Positions 1-8,739 of a stretch of 64,000 nucleotides of DNA are shown in pieces. The DNA lies in assembly GCA_963720705.1 (NCBI GenBank), contig CAVRGJ010000002.1, positions 62,001-126,000 of the forward strand, given 5' to 3'. The DNA comes from DASWJZ01 sp963720705 (GTDB lineage Bacteria > Pseudomonadota > Alphaproteobacteria > Rhizobiales > Afifellaceae). A program made the translations under genes and the position numbers. The notes beneath the pieces were generated by a model. It was not told the origin of the DNA, did not search any database, and worked only from the letters and a program-made list of their open reading frames with translations. Position 1 is the first letter of the stretch; each line of letters starts with the position of its first letter.

Positions 1-332
1 CGGTCGAGCGCGACCTCCTCCGCCACCCAATCGAGGCGTCGCTCGAGTTCCGGTCGCACGCCGCCGAAGCCGCTGTAGGTCGTCATGCGGCGATAGCCCC
101 AATCGTCGTCGATCTCGTCGGCGAGGCGCGCGTGAAGCGCGAAGCTACGGCGTGCGAGCGCTTGAAGCGGCGTGCCGTCGCACCAGTTGAGCGCCAGGAA
201 GCCACCCGATTTTCCCGAAGCCGCGCAGGCGAGCCCGGTGCGCTCCACGACGATCGCCTCCGCGCCGCGGCGGCTCAGGAAATAGGCGATCGACGCGCCG
301 ATCGCGCCGCCACCCAGGATCAGTACTCGCAT
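1..332 (-). CDS. FAD-dependent oxidoreductase (DAO-like), N-terminal part
   Basis: The frame runs off the left edge, so only the first ~110 residues are present. It starts at an ATG (complement of 330-332). The protein opens with MRVLILGGGAIGASIAYFL, a Rossmann dinucleotide-binding fold with GxGxxG-like glycines, followed about 20 residues later by the acidic end of the second beta strand (VVERTG). This is typical of the D-amino-acid-oxidase/glycine-oxidase superfamily, which oxidises amines or amino acids with FAD. Substrate and partners cannot be inferred because the catalytic and C-terminal regions lie outside the window. It precedes the MCE gene on the same strand numbering but is transcribed after it, with a 34-base gap, so it may be the last gene of that operon. 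Confidence 0.75.
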   Translation of the reverse strand, partial: MRVLILGGGAIGASIAYFLSRRGAEAIVVERTGLACAASGKSGGFLALNWCDGTPLQALARRSFALHARLADEIDDDWGYRRMTTYSGFGGVRPELERRLDWVAEEVALD

Positions 333-366
333 CCGCTGCGTCCGCTGCCTGGAAGTCCGCCGAGCT

Positions 367-1488
367 TCACGACATCTGCGGCAATGTCCAGACTACCAGC
401 GCGTGCGCTGCTGCGCCGAACGCCTTGTCGAAGCCGGCCACCGCATCATCTGCCTGCATCGCGGCGACCGGCGCAGTCTCGTGAAAGCGTTTCGTCGCAA
501 CAATCGCGCCGCTCGCGTCAGTCAGCTTGGCGGTGAAGTCGATCTCGGCCGTCGGCACGTCGCCGGCCACGATCTGGAACGCACGGAGCTCGATCAGCAG
601 CGTGTAGTCCGCGGTAAGCCCGGAGGTGTCGCTACTGACCTTTGCAAGGCCGGCATTCTCGAAGCTCTCCACCAGCTTCGCCTGAAGGAGGAGCGGCGTG
701 CTGTCGCTCCATTGCACGTCCGGGAAGGACGGAGCGATGGTTGATCCCGTCTGCACGAGAATGCGCTGCGTCTCGAGTGCAACCACATCGGTCGGCCGAG
801 CGATCACAAGCTGCTTCGTGGGTAGGCTCGCGAGCGTGGCGAAGTCGCTCGGCGCGGCGAGGATCGTGTTGCCTGAGGGCTTCGAGGCTTCGCCGCCGGT
901 CAGCCGCACGAGGCCCGCGACGATCGAATCGAGGTTGTCGGAATTCTTCGCCAGCGCCTTGGAGAACGTGTCGAGATTGGCGATCGCGTCCTTCAGCGCA
1001 TCCGAATTGTCGGAGAGGACGGTGTCGATCTGCGAAAAGGCCTCCCGCGCCGCGTCGGTCCAGCTCGAGCCTGCGTTTTCGGAGGCGACGAGGAGCGGCA
1101 ATCCCCCGTCGGACGCCGCCGGCGGCGGCGATGACGGCGAACCGCCAATCAGAGAGATTTCCGGCACGCCGGTCAGCCCGCCGAAGGCGAGGCCGACGCT
1201 GGTGTCGGCGCGGATCGGCGTGTCGCTCGCAACCGCGATCGAGACGAGCACGCGGCGCGGATCGTCTTTGTCGAGCTTCAGATCGGTCACTTCGCCGACG
1301 CGAATGCCGTTGAACTGCACGGCTGAGCCGAGGAGAAGGCCCGCCACCGACTGGTCGAAGCGGATCTGATACGAGGTCCGCTTGGCGAGCCCGCCGACGT
1401 TCTCCATCCAGTAGACGAAGCCGAAGCCGGCTGCGATCACGGCGACGACGAAGACACCGATCAATACGAAGCGCGCACGGATTTCCAT
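367..1488 (-). CDS. MCE/MlaD-like lipid-transfer protein fused to a PqiC-like auxiliary domain
   Basis: 373 residues. An N-terminal signal anchor (about residues 7-28) is followed by an MCE domain (about 38-120, with FNGIRVGEV and the GLTGVPEI loop), as in the periplasmic lipid-binding protein of Mla-type ABC importers. A helical linker (about 140-195) leads to a C-terminal domain (about 200-370) that resembles ABC_trans_aux/PqiC, normally a separate outer-membrane lipoprotein of ~200 residues. No lipobox cysteine is visible between the two parts, which fits a true fusion. The start overlaps the stop of the ATPase gene by one base, so this is the third gene of an mlaE-mlaF-mce operon. Expected role: moving phospholipids between inner and outer membrane. 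The MCE call is firm; the PqiC-like call rests on overall pattern. Confidence 0.85.
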   Translation of the reverse strand: MEIRARFVLIGVFVVAVIAAGFGFVYWMENVGGLAKRTSYQIRFDQSVAGLLLGSAVQFNGIRVGEVTDLKLDKDDPRRVLVSIAVASDTPIRADTSVGLAFGGLTGVPEISLIGGSPSSPPPAASDGGLPLLVASENAGSSWTDAAREAFSQIDTVLSDNSDALKDAIANLDTFSKALAKNSDNLDSIVAGLVRLTGGEASKPSGNTILAAPSDFATLASLPTKQLVIARPTDVVALETQRILVQTGSTIAPSFPDVQWSDSTPLLLQAKLVESFENAGLAKVSSDTSGLTADYTLLIELRAFQIVAGDVPTAEIDFTAKLTDASGAIVATKRFHETAPVAAMQADDAVAGFDKAFGAAAHALVVWTLPQMS

Positions 1489-2282
1489 CAGCCGATCCTT
1501 GTCTCTTGCGGCGCGGGCGCGCCGAGCTGTGCGCGCTTGCCGTGAAAATAAGCCCTGACCCAGGGATGCTCGGATTTGAGGATTTCCGAGATAGGCCCGT
1601 CGGCGACGATCCGGCCCTCCGCCAGCGCGGCGATGCGCGTGCAGACGGTGTAGAGGCTGTCGAGATCGTGCGTGACCATGAAGACGGTCAGGCCGAGCGT
1701 CGCAGTCAGTGTGTCGATCAGCGAGTCGAACTCGCCCGCGGTGATCGGGTCGAGGCCCGAGGTCGGCTCGTCGAGGAAGACGATCTCCGGATCGAGTGCG
1801 AGCGCGCGGGCGAGCGCCACGCGCTTCGTCATGCCGCCGGAGAGCTCGGAGGGGAGCTTGCCGGAATCGTCCGGGTCGAGCCCGACCATCTCGAGCTTCG
1901 CCATCGCCACCTCGTCCATCAGCCGCTCGGAGAGGTGCAAGTATTCGCGCATCGGGAACTTCACGTTGTCGCTGACCGAGAGCGAGGAGAAGAGCGCGCC
2001 CTGCTGGTAGAGCACGCCCCAGCGCCGTTCGACGGCGCGCCGCTCCGCCTCGTCGGCGCGGTCAAGATCGACGCCGAAGACTTCGATCGTGCCGGCGCGC
2101 TTCGGAATGAGGCCGATGATGGTGCGCATGAGCACCGACTTGCCGGCGCCTGAGCCGCCGACGAGCCCGAGCACCTCGCCGCTGCGCACCTTGAGTGACA
2201 GCCCGTCGAGCACGGGCCGGTCGTCGAAACCGACAACGAGGTCGGCGACCCGGATCACCACGTCGCTGCCGGCTTCCGACAT
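1488..2282 (-). CDS. mlaF: Mla-type lipid ABC transporter ATP-binding protein
   Basis: 264 residues, the usual size for MlaF-type ATPases. Walker A is GGSGAGKS (about residues 42-49), the signature is LSGGMTKRVALARA, and Walker B is EIVFLDEPTSGLDP. The signature with MTKR in place of QQQR is characteristic of the Mla/Ttg2A/Mkl subgroup rather than of amino-acid or sugar importers. It should drive the MlaE permease and the MCE protein encoded on either side, powering lipid transfer across the periplasm. The upstream permease gene ends five bases before this start and the downstream MCE gene overlaps the stop, so the three genes are almost certainly co-transcribed. Confidence 0.92.
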   Translation of the reverse strand: MSEAGSDVVIRVADLVVGFDDRPVLDGLSLKVRSGEVLGLVGGSGAGKSVLMRTIIGLIPKRAGTIEVFGVDLDRADEAERRAVERRWGVLYQQGALFSSLSVSDNVKFPMREYLHLSERLMDEVAMAKLEMVGLDPDDSGKLPSELSGGMTKRVALARALALDPEIVFLDEPTSGLDPITAGEFDSLIDTLTATLGLTVFMVTHDLDSLYTVCTRIAALAEGRIVADGPISEILKSEHPWVRAYFHGKRAQLGAPAPQETRIG

Positions 2283-2286
2283 CCAA

Positions 2287-3411
2287 TCACATCCCGATCG
2301 AGGCGAAGAAGATGGCGAAGACGCCGTCGAGCACGATGACGAGGAAGATCGACTTCACGACCGAGGTGGTCGTCTTCAGGCCGAGCGATTCGGCGCTCCC
2401 TTCGACGCGCAAGCCTTCCGCGCAGGCGACGACGCCGATGACGAGCGCCATGAACGGCGCCTTCCACATGCCGACCTCAAAATGCGTCGGCGAGATCGCG
2501 TCCTTGAGCCGCGCGAGGTAGACCGCCGGGCTCATGCCGCCATAGACCCAGGCGACGAGCTCGCCGCCATAGAGCGCCGCCATCGAGCCGAGGAAGGTCA
2601 GGATCGGAAGCGCCACGACGAGGGCAAGGACGCGCGGCAGGATCAGGATCTCGACCGGATCGAGGCCCATCGTCCTCAGCGCATCGATCTCCTCGCGCAT
2701 CTTCATCGAGCCAAGCTCGGCGGTGTAGGAGCTTCCCGAGCGACCGGCCACCATGATGGCGACGATCAGGACGCCGATCTCGCGCAGGACAAGAATGCCG
2801 ACCAGGTCGACGACGTAATCGCCGGCGCCGAAGCGGCGGAAGTGGAAGATGCCTTGCTGCGCGATGATGCCGCCGATCAGGAACGTGATCAGAAGGATGA
2901 TCGGGACCGCCTGCCAGCAAACGCGGTCGAGATGATGCACCGCCGAGGTGAGCCGGAACGTGCGCGGCCGGATGGCGACGCGCGCAAGCGCGATCCCGAG
3001 CGATCCGAGCATTGCCAGGAAGGAGAAAAGGTCGGCGCGAAGGCGCGCGAGAAGATCGCCGGTGCGCGCCAGGAAGCTCCGCGGCCGGCGCGGACGCCGC
3101 GTCTGCCGGTTCGCCGCGTGCACCTTGTCGAAAAGTCCGCGGAAGCGGTCGGGCACGCCGACGATCTCCGTCTCGCCGCCGGAGCCGGAGAGGCTCCGGG
3201 CGAGCCTCTCGATCAGCCACGCGCCAAACGTGTCGAGTGCCGTGACGCCGGCGATGTCCACGATCGACGTCCGGATGCTGGCTTCCGGCTGCTCGGCGGC
3301 AACCAGCCTGTCGGCCTCCTCCGCGTGCGCCGCCGTCCACGGCCCGGCGGCGGAAAGCTCCAGGCGCTCGCCGCTGACCGAGCGCGCGAGAAGCGGCACC
3401 GAGTTCACCAT
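2287..3411 (-). CDS. mlaE: Mla-type ABC permease with N-terminal STAS domain
   Basis: 374 residues, longer than E. coli MlaE (~260) because an N-terminal STAS-like domain (about residues 1-100, with SIVDIAGVTALDTFG) replaces the separate MlaB subunit. The membrane part contains the MlaE signature region around GRSGSSYTAELGSMKMREEI and five to six hydrophobic helices. It forms the inner-membrane channel of the lipid transporter with the ATPase and MCE protein downstream. This permease-STAS fusion is common in Alphaproteobacteria. It is the first gene of the operon; 140 bases separate it from ccoS upstream, room for its own promoter. Confidence 0.9.
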   Translation of the reverse strand: MVNSVPLLARSVSGERLELSAAGPWTAAHAEEADRLVAAEQPEASIRTSIVDIAGVTALDTFGAWLIERLARSLSGSGGETEIVGVPDRFRGLFDKVHAANRQTRRPRRPRSFLARTGDLLARLRADLFSFLAMLGSLGIALARVAIRPRTFRLTSAVHHLDRVCWQAVPIILLITFLIGGIIAQQGIFHFRRFGAGDYVVDLVGILVLREIGVLIVAIMVAGRSGSSYTAELGSMKMREEIDALRTMGLDPVEILILPRVLALVVALPILTFLGSMAALYGGELVAWVYGGMSPAVYLARLKDAISPTHFEVGMWKAPFMALVIGVVACAEGLRVEGSAESLGLKTTTSVVKSIFLVIVLDGVFAIFFASIGM

Positions 3412-3551
3412 CTTTCCTCCAGATCAAGCGTCGGCCTGACCACCCGAATCGGCTGCATAAGCCTCTTTGATCTAAGGCAACCGGTTGGGAACGAGAAAGG
3501 CGAGGGGAGGGAGGGTTATCGGGAGATTGCGGCGGCGCCTGGGTCAGGCGT

Positions 3552-3728
3552 TCACGTCCGCTTCTCGCCGTCGCGACCGCTCTCCGGCATGTCGTCGTCG
3601 CCGAGAATGCGCACGGCGGCGCCGTCAAGATCGTCATACTGGCCGGAGCGAAGCGACCAGAGGAAGGCGAAGAGGCCGAGCGCGCCGAGGAAGAGCGCGG
3701 CGGGGATCAGGATCAGGATCGCGGTCAC
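3552..3728 (-). CDS. ccoS: cbb3-type oxidase assembly protein CcoS/FixS
   Basis: A 58-residue protein starting at GTG (complement of 3726-3728) that overlaps the ccoI stop by four bases. One N-terminal transmembrane helix (VTAILILIPAALFLGALG) is followed by FAFLWSLRSGQYDDLDGAA, the hallmark of CcoS: a helix followed by an aromatic/Ser-Gly-Gln-(Tyr/Phe)-Asp-Asp-Leu-Asp motif. CcoS is required for maturation of the heme-copper centre of cbb3 cytochrome oxidase in the inner membrane. The gene closes the ccoG-ccoH-ccoI-ccoS operon, the conserved fixGHIS order of Rhizobiales. Confidence 0.93.
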   Translation of the reverse strand: MTAILILIPAALFLGALGLFAFLWSLRSGQYDDLDGAAVRILGDDDMPESGRDGEKRT

Positions 3729-6010
3729 GCCGCCGCCTCCCGCAACGAGGGGGCGGGCACAGGCGCGGGGCGCGTTGTCGCGCGGAAAGCGAGCGACAGG
3801 CGCAAGGCGTTGGCGGTGACCACGATCGACGAGGTCGACATCGCGATCGCCGCGATCAGCGGCGTCGCGTGGCCGAGCATCGCGATCGGCACGGCGCAGG
3901 CGTTGTAGATGACGGCGAGGCCGATGTTCTGAAGGGTCAGGCGGCGTGCCGCGCGCGCGATCTCAAGCGCGGTCAAGACAGGCTCAAGCCGCGGGCCGGT
4001 GAAGACGATGCTCGCGGCGGTCTGACTGATGTCGGAAGCGGTCGCCGGCGACATCGAGACGTCCGCGGCGGCAAGCGCCGGCGCATCGTTGATGCCGTCG
4101 CCGACCATCAGCACCCGCTTGCCCCCGCCGCGCAGGAACGCGAGCGCGCCTGCCTTATCGGTCGGAAGGCAGTGCGCGCGCCAATTGTCGATGCCGGCGC
4201 GCCGCGCCGCGCTCGCAACCGCCGCCGGATGATCGCCCGACAAAAGCTGGACGCCGAGATGCCGCGCCTTGAGTTCCGCTACGCACGCCGCGGCGTCGGC
4301 GCGGAGCGCGTCGTCGAAGCGGAAGGGAATTGCGGGGGCCTCGCCGAGGCGCAGCCAGATTTCAGAGCGGTGGGCGTGCTCGTCGTCAACTGCGCCGCCG
4401 ACCCATTCGCGCCGCCCGAGGCGGACGTGGTTGCCGTTCCAGGTGGCCTCCATCCCGGAGCCCGGCTTCTCCACGACGTCGCGGAGCGACGCGGGCGCGA
4501 TACCGCGCGCCGTCGCGGCGTTAGCAAGACTGCGGGCCAGGGGATGACGGCTCGCTCCTCCGAGAGCGGCGGCGACGGCCCAAACGCGGATATCGGCGAG
4601 CGGGCTTTCGACGAGTTCCGGGCGGCCTTCGGTCAGGGTCCCGGTCTTGTCGAATACGACGGTGTCGATTCCGGCAAGCCGTTCGAGCGCCGCGCCGTCC
4701 TTCAACATGATGCCGCGCCGCACGAGGAGGCCGCTCGCGACGACCTGAACGGCGGGAACGGCAAGGCCGAGCGCGCAGGGGCAGGTGATGATGAGAACGG
4801 CGATCGCGGCGGTCAGCGCGACGTGCCAGCCGGCGCCGGCGATCAGCCATCCGACGAAGGTCACGGCGGCGAGGATATGAACCGCCGGCGCGTAAATGCG
4901 CGCGGCGCGGTCGGCGATTCTCACGAAGCGGCTGCCGCTTCGCTCCGCCGCATCCATCAGCCCCGCGATGTCGGCGAGAAGCGTGTCGCCGGATTTTGCG
5001 GTGACCTGGACCAGAAGCGGCCCGGTGAGGTTGAGCGTACCGGCGAAGACACGGCCGCCGACGGCGACCGGCTCGGGGTCCGTCTCCCCGGTCAGAAGCG
5101 AGCGGTCGAGGTCGCTTTCCCCTTCAAGAATCGTCGCATCGACCGGGACACGTTCGCCGGCGACGACGCGCACGCGATCGCCCGGTGCAATTTCGCCGAC
5201 GGGGACGTGGATTGCCGTGCCATCAGGCCCCACCCGCATCGCGCTTCGCGCCGAGAGTGCCAAGAGCCGCGCTGCGGCAGAGCGCGCCACGCCGCGCATG
5301 CGATGGTCGAGGTAGCGGCCGACGAGCAGGAAGAAGAGCAGGCCGACGGAAGCGTCGAACCAGGTGTCGGGGCCGTGCGTCGCCGTTTCAAGCAGGCTCA
5401 TCGCGGCGGCAAGCACGACCGCGAGCGAAATCGGGACATCCATGTTGAGCGAGCGGGCTTTCAGTGCCCGCCAGGCGGAGCGGAAGAAAGGCTGTCCGGC
5501 ATAGACGATCGCGGGGAGCGCGATCAGCGCGGAGATCCAGTGGAAGAGGTCGCGCGTGGCGTCGCTCGCGCCGGACCAAACGGAGACGGAAAGAAGCATG
5601 ATGTTGCCGGCGGCAAAGCCGGCGACGGCCATGGAGCGAAGCAGCGCCTTGCCCGTCTCGTCGTTGTCGGCCGCGGCCAGCGCTGCGGCGTCGAAGGGGC
5701 GGGCCGAATAGCCGAGACCCTCGATCGTCTCGAGCATCGCGTCTGGGGAAGCAGTGCCCACATCGTAGTCGACGCCGACGCGGCGCGAGGTCAGGTTGGC
5801 GCGTGCGGCGGCGACGCCCGGTTGCCTTCCAAGCGCGCGCTCGATCGCCGCGATGCAGCCGGCGCAATGCATGTCCGGCACGAGGAAATCCACGTGGCAG
5901 CGACCCGGCGCGACCTCGCGCACGAAGGTCGGATCGACGCGGCCGACAAGGGTTGCCGTTGGGCGGATATCGATGGCGGCACCCGCCGCCGCTCCGCCGC
6001 AGCAGGTCAT
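3725..6010 (-). CDS. ccoI: Copper-translocating P1B-type ATPase for cbb3 assembly (CcoI/FixI)
   Basis: 761 residues. Domains in order: cysteine-rich start (MTCCGGAAAG), heavy-metal-associated domain with the metal ligand pair in DMHCAGCIAAIE (about residues 46-57), paired membrane helices, actuator domain, the ion-path motif TCPCALGLAVP, the phosphorylated aspartate in DKTGTLTEG, and the hinge motif GDGINDAPAL. CPC in the transport helix marks a Cu(I) pump. In this operon it supplies copper to the CuB site of the cbb3 oxidase rather than giving copper resistance. It overlaps ccoH by four bases upstream and ccoS by four bases downstream, so the operon is translationally coupled. Confidence 0.95.
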   Translation of the reverse strand: MTCCGGAAAGAAIDIRPTATLVGRVDPTFVREVAPGRCHVDFLVPDMHCAGCIAAIERALGRQPGVAAARANLTSRRVGVDYDVGTASPDAMLETIEGLGYSARPFDAAALAAADNDETGKALLRSMAVAGFAAGNIMLLSVSVWSGASDATRDLFHWISALIALPAIVYAGQPFFRSAWRALKARSLNMDVPISLAVVLAAAMSLLETATHGPDTWFDASVGLLFFLLVGRYLDHRMRGVARSAAARLLALSARSAMRVGPDGTAIHVPVGEIAPGDRVRVVAGERVPVDATILEGESDLDRSLLTGETDPEPVAVGGRVFAGTLNLTGPLLVQVTAKSGDTLLADIAGLMDAAERSGSRFVRIADRAARIYAPAVHILAAVTFVGWLIAGAGWHVALTAAIAVLIITCPCALGLAVPAVQVVASGLLVRRGIMLKDGAALERLAGIDTVVFDKTGTLTEGRPELVESPLADIRVWAVAAALGGASRHPLARSLANAATARGIAPASLRDVVEKPGSGMEATWNGNHVRLGRREWVGGAVDDEHAHRSEIWLRLGEAPAIPFRFDDALRADAAACVAELKARHLGVQLLSGDHPAAVASAARRAGIDNWRAHCLPTDKAGALAFLRGGGKRVLMVGDGINDAPALAAADVSMSPATASDISQTAASIVFTGPRLEPVLTALEIARAARRLTLQNIGLAVIYNACAVPIAMLGHATPLIAAIAMSTSSIVVTANALRLSLAFRATTRPAPVPAPSLREAAA

Positions 6011-6510
6011 TGCTGCGCCCCCGTCGGTTTCAGAAAGATCTCCTGCGTTCGCCGAAAGACGACCTCCCCGCCACGCGAAGCCTCAAGGTCGACCTCCCAA
6101 AGGCCGGGCGGGAGCGCTTCGCGCGCCTGATAGGTGCTGTCGGCGACCGCGGCGAAGTCGATGAAGCGATCTTCCTGCGTCGTCGACGGGCGCCCGACAT
6201 GGGCTGAGACGGAGAGGGCGGGGACGCGCCTGCCTTCCGCGTCGGCGAGGGCGAAGCGGAGCGTGTCGCCATCCGCGGTCAATTGCGGCTGCCAGCCGCT
6301 TTTGTCCTGCGCGCGCGCCTTGGCGAGCATCTCGTCGTAGTGCTGGCTCGCCACGTAGCTGTTCTCGACGACGAGGCCCGGGAAGGTGCCGGTCGCCTCG
6401 ACGGCGAGCACAATGTTCACCGCGATGACGGTACCGAAGAAGAGGCAGGTGATCGCCAGCATGTGCCAGCCGGTCATAGGATGCTCGTCGTCGAGGCGGA
6501 AGAAACGCAT
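6007..6510 (-). CDS. ccoH: FixH/CcoH family protein
   Basis: 167 residues from the ATG at 6508-6510, chosen because the longer open frame would overlap ccoG by more than 100 bases while this start sits just after the ccoG stop (6512). The protein has the FixH profile: a short cytoplasmic start ending in PMTGWHML, one transmembrane helix (about residues 14-36, rich in I/L/V), then a periplasmic beta-rich domain with GLVVENSYVASQHY. CcoH is needed for stable assembly of the cbb3 oxidase and probably interacts with the copper pump CcoI, whose gene overlaps the stop codon. Confidence 0.92.
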   Translation of the reverse strand: MRFFRLDDEHPMTGWHMLAITCLFFGTVIAVNIVLAVEATGTFPGLVVENSYVASQHYDEMLAKARAQDKSGWQPQLTADGDTLRFALADAEGRRVPALSVSAHVGRPSTTQEDRFIDFAAVADSTYQAREALPPGLWEVDLEASRGGEVVFRRTQEIFLKPTGAQQ

Positions 6511-6511
6511 C

Positions 6512-8050
6512 TCATCGCTCCGGGGCAAAGAACTCGGTCGACTCGCTTGACGTCTCGGTGCCGTTATCCTCGGCAAGCGCGAAGGAGAACGGTGTTCTTC
6601 CGGCGTGGACGGCCTCACGCGGCTGGCTGACGAAGACTTTGACCTCCCTCAGGCGGTCGGCCTCGACTTCGACATCGAGACTCTTGGCGGCATCAGTCTC
6701 GGCGGCCCCCGCCGGCCACAGCTTCGCCTGCGGCAGGTCCTTGATCGAAACGGTGAATCGACGCGGCTCCGCCAGCATGTTCAGGATCTTCAGCGTATAG
6801 CCGTTGCGGATCGAGCCGTCCGACAACGTGACGAAGAGCGGATTGCGATCGGGCAGCACGTTGATGTCTAGGCGTTCGCGGGTGAGAAGGGCGCCCAACA
6901 TCAGAAGGCCGATCAGCGACCACAGGCCGGCGTAGATCAGCGTGCGCGGGCGCACGATATGCGAGACGCCGACCATGCGCTGATGCGCGGTCGCCGCGGC
7001 GCGGCCTGCGTTCTTCGCTTCGGCCGCATGGGTGTTGTAGTCGCGCAGCGTCGTATAAGAGATCAGTCCCTCGGGCCGATCGACCTTGCGCATCACGTCG
7101 TTGCAGGCGTCGATGCACAGCGCGCATGTGATGCATTCGAGCTGGTTGCCGTCGCGAATGTCGATGCCCATCGGACAGACGACGACGCAGGCGTTGCAGT
7201 CGATGCAATCGCCGGCATCGACCCCCTCGACGAGCGCGCGTTTCTTACCATGCGAGCGCGGCTCGCCGCGCCAGCCGTTGTAGGTGACGAGGAGCGAATC
7301 CTCGTCGAGCATCGCGCCCTGGATGCGCGGCCACGGGCACATGTAGGTGCAAACCTGCTCGCGCATGAAGCCGGCGAAGGTGAAGGTGGTAGCGGTCAGG
7401 ATGCCGACGGTGATGTAGGCGACGGGCGCCGCTTGCAGCGTGAAGAGGTCACGGAAGAGCGTCGGCGCGTCGGCGAAATAGAAGACCCAGGCGCCGCCCG
7501 TGCAGACGGCGATGACGAGCCACGTTGCGTAGACCGCGGCGCGCTTTCCGATCTTCTCCAAGCCCCAGCGCGCCTTGTCGAGCCGTATGCGGGCGTTGCG
7601 GTCGCCTTCGATCAGCCGCTCGACCCAGATGTAGAGGTCCGTCCACACCGTCTGTGGGCAGGTGTAGCCGCACCAGGCGCGGCCGGCGACCGAGGTGACG
7701 AGAAAGAGCCCGAGCCCGGCCATGATCAGGAGCCCGGCGATGTAATAGAATTCCTGCGGCCAGATCTCGATGAAGAAGAAATAGAATCGACGGTTGGCGA
7801 GATCGACGAGGATGGCCTGGTCGGGCGCGTTCGGCCCGCGGTCCCATCTGATCCAGGGCGTGACCCAATAGATGCCGAGGGTCACGGCCATGATCCACCA
7901 TTTCAGCTTGCGGAACGTTCCCCAGGTGCGCTTCGGGAAGATCTTGACGCGAGCTTGGTAGAGCTTCTGGCGAACGCGGGCGTTGACCGGCTCAACGTCA
8001 TGCCGGACGACCTCCGGGCCGCCGGCGTAGGTGTGCTCGTTCATGTCCAC
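6512..8050 (-). CDS. ccoG: cbb3 oxidase accessory ferredoxin-like membrane protein CcoG/FixG
   Basis: 512 residues. About five membrane helices in the first 230 residues include the RAWCGYTCPQTVW motif. Two 4Fe-4S clusters of the dicluster-ferredoxin type follow in CIDCNACVVVCPMGID and CITCALCIDACN, then a periplasmic immunoglobulin-like C-terminal domain. CcoG proteins act as cupric reductases that deliver Cu(I) during cbb3 maturation. It is first in the ccoGHIS operon; the start at 8050 lies 63 bases downstream of a FixK/FNR-type box, so oxygen-responsive expression is expected. Confidence 0.95.
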   Translation of the reverse strand: MDMNEHTYAGGPEVVRHDVEPVNARVRQKLYQARVKIFPKRTWGTFRKLKWWIMAVTLGIYWVTPWIRWDRGPNAPDQAILVDLANRRFYFFFIEIWPQEFYYIAGLLIMAGLGLFLVTSVAGRAWCGYTCPQTVWTDLYIWVERLIEGDRNARIRLDKARWGLEKIGKRAAVYATWLVIAVCTGGAWVFYFADAPTLFRDLFTLQAAPVAYITVGILTATTFTFAGFMREQVCTYMCPWPRIQGAMLDEDSLLVTYNGWRGEPRSHGKKRALVEGVDAGDCIDCNACVVVCPMGIDIRDGNQLECITCALCIDACNDVMRKVDRPEGLISYTTLRDYNTHAAEAKNAGRAAATAHQRMVGVSHIVRPRTLIYAGLWSLIGLLMLGALLTRERLDINVLPDRNPLFVTLSDGSIRNGYTLKILNMLAEPRRFTVSIKDLPQAKLWPAGAAETDAAKSLDVEVEADRLREVKVFVSQPREAVHAGRTPFSFALAEDNGTETSSESTEFFAPER

Positions 8051-8112
8051 GTCCTGAGGCCCCGGGACGGTTTTTCCCGGAAAACCGGTCGCACCGGGCC
8101 GTCGTCAGCGCT

Positions 8113-8126
8113 TTGATCTGTCTCAA
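8113..8126. promoter_or_regulatory. FixK/FNR-type box upstream of ccoG
   Basis: TTGATctgtCTCAA, compared with the consensus TTGAT-N4-ATCAA: the first half-site is perfect and the second has one mismatch. It lies about 63 bases upstream of ccoG and about 52 bases upstream of the divergent dihydrofolate-reductase-like gene. Its place before a cbb3 assembly operon is the usual place for such a box. No fixK or fnr gene is in the window. Confidence 0.75.
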
Positions 8127-8178
8127 GGGCGAGAATAGCACCCGTGACATGCGCGGCCCGCCGCGGGCAGGATGAGGC

Positions 8179-8727
8179 ATGCACCGTCTCATCGGGCACG
8201 CCATCGTCTCCGCGGACGACCGGATCGCCGACGCCAGCGGCCGCATTCCGGAGGAGCTGCATAACGAGGCGGACTGGGCTCTGTTTCAGGCCGCGCTCGA
8301 CCGGGCGGCGCTGACCCTAATCGGGCGCGCCAGCCACGAAGCGACGCCGAATCGCAAGAACCGAAGGCGGCTGATCGTATCGGGCGGTGTCCGCGGCCTG
8401 GAAGACCGCGCCGACGGCCTTTGGCTTAATCCGGCGGATTTGCCGCTGATTGTGGCGCTCTATCGCATCTTGCCGGACGGCGGGGAGGTGGCGGTCGTCG
8501 GCGGGCAGCGCGTGTTCGATCTCGTTGGCGCCGCCGGGTTCGATTCCTTTCATTTGGCGAGGGCGCGCCGCGTGCGGCTGCCCGACGGTCGGGGGCTTTT
8601 CGCAGCCTGCGAGCGCGGCGTGCCGGCGGAATCGATTCTTCTTGCCGGCGGACTTGTCGCCGACGGGGAGATGCTGCTCGACCCGGAAGCCGACGTCACG
8701 CAGACGATCTGGCGACGCGCGGACTGA
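8179..8727 (+). CDS. Dihydrofolate reductase-like (RibD C-terminal fold) protein
   Basis: 182 residues. The opening MHRLIGHAIVSADDRIAD and the central VAVVGGQRVFDLVGAAGFDSFHLARA resemble the dihydrofolate reductase/RibD C-terminal family (the glycine-rich VVGG..VF..... region binds NADPH). The family includes true dihydrofolate reductases, riboflavin-pathway reductases and many uncharacterised members. This one is divergent in its first half, with an N-terminal region (GRIPEELHNEADWALFQAAL) not typical of folate enzymes, so no substrate is proposed. It sits alone on the plus strand between the two cbb3 operons, sharing its upstream region with ccoG, and may be read from the same FixK/FNR box. 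Confidence 0.7.
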   Translation: MHRLIGHAIVSADDRIADASGRIPEELHNEADWALFQAALDRAALTLIGRASHEATPNRKNRRRLIVSGGVRGLEDRADGLWLNPADLPLIVALYRILPDGGEVAVVGGQRVFDLVGAAGFDSFHLARARRVRLPDGRGLFAACERGVPAESILLAGGLVADGEMLLDPEADVTQTIWRRAD

Positions 8728-8739
8728 CCGGGCGGCGGG

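Noticed and set aside
3467..3480. TTGATctaaGGCAA as an FNR/FixK box before the lipid-transport operon
   Set aside because: Second half-site has two mismatches and the genes downstream are not usual members of the regulon.
2089..3819. Long plus-strand frame opposite mlaE and ccoS
   Set aside because: No family features; the minus-strand genes are supported by motifs and gene order.
3485..6130. Very long plus-strand open frame opposite ccoI
   Set aside because: It mirrors the ccoI codons, is extremely Arg/Gly/Asp-rich and shows no recognisable domain; ccoI has all P-type ATPase motifs.
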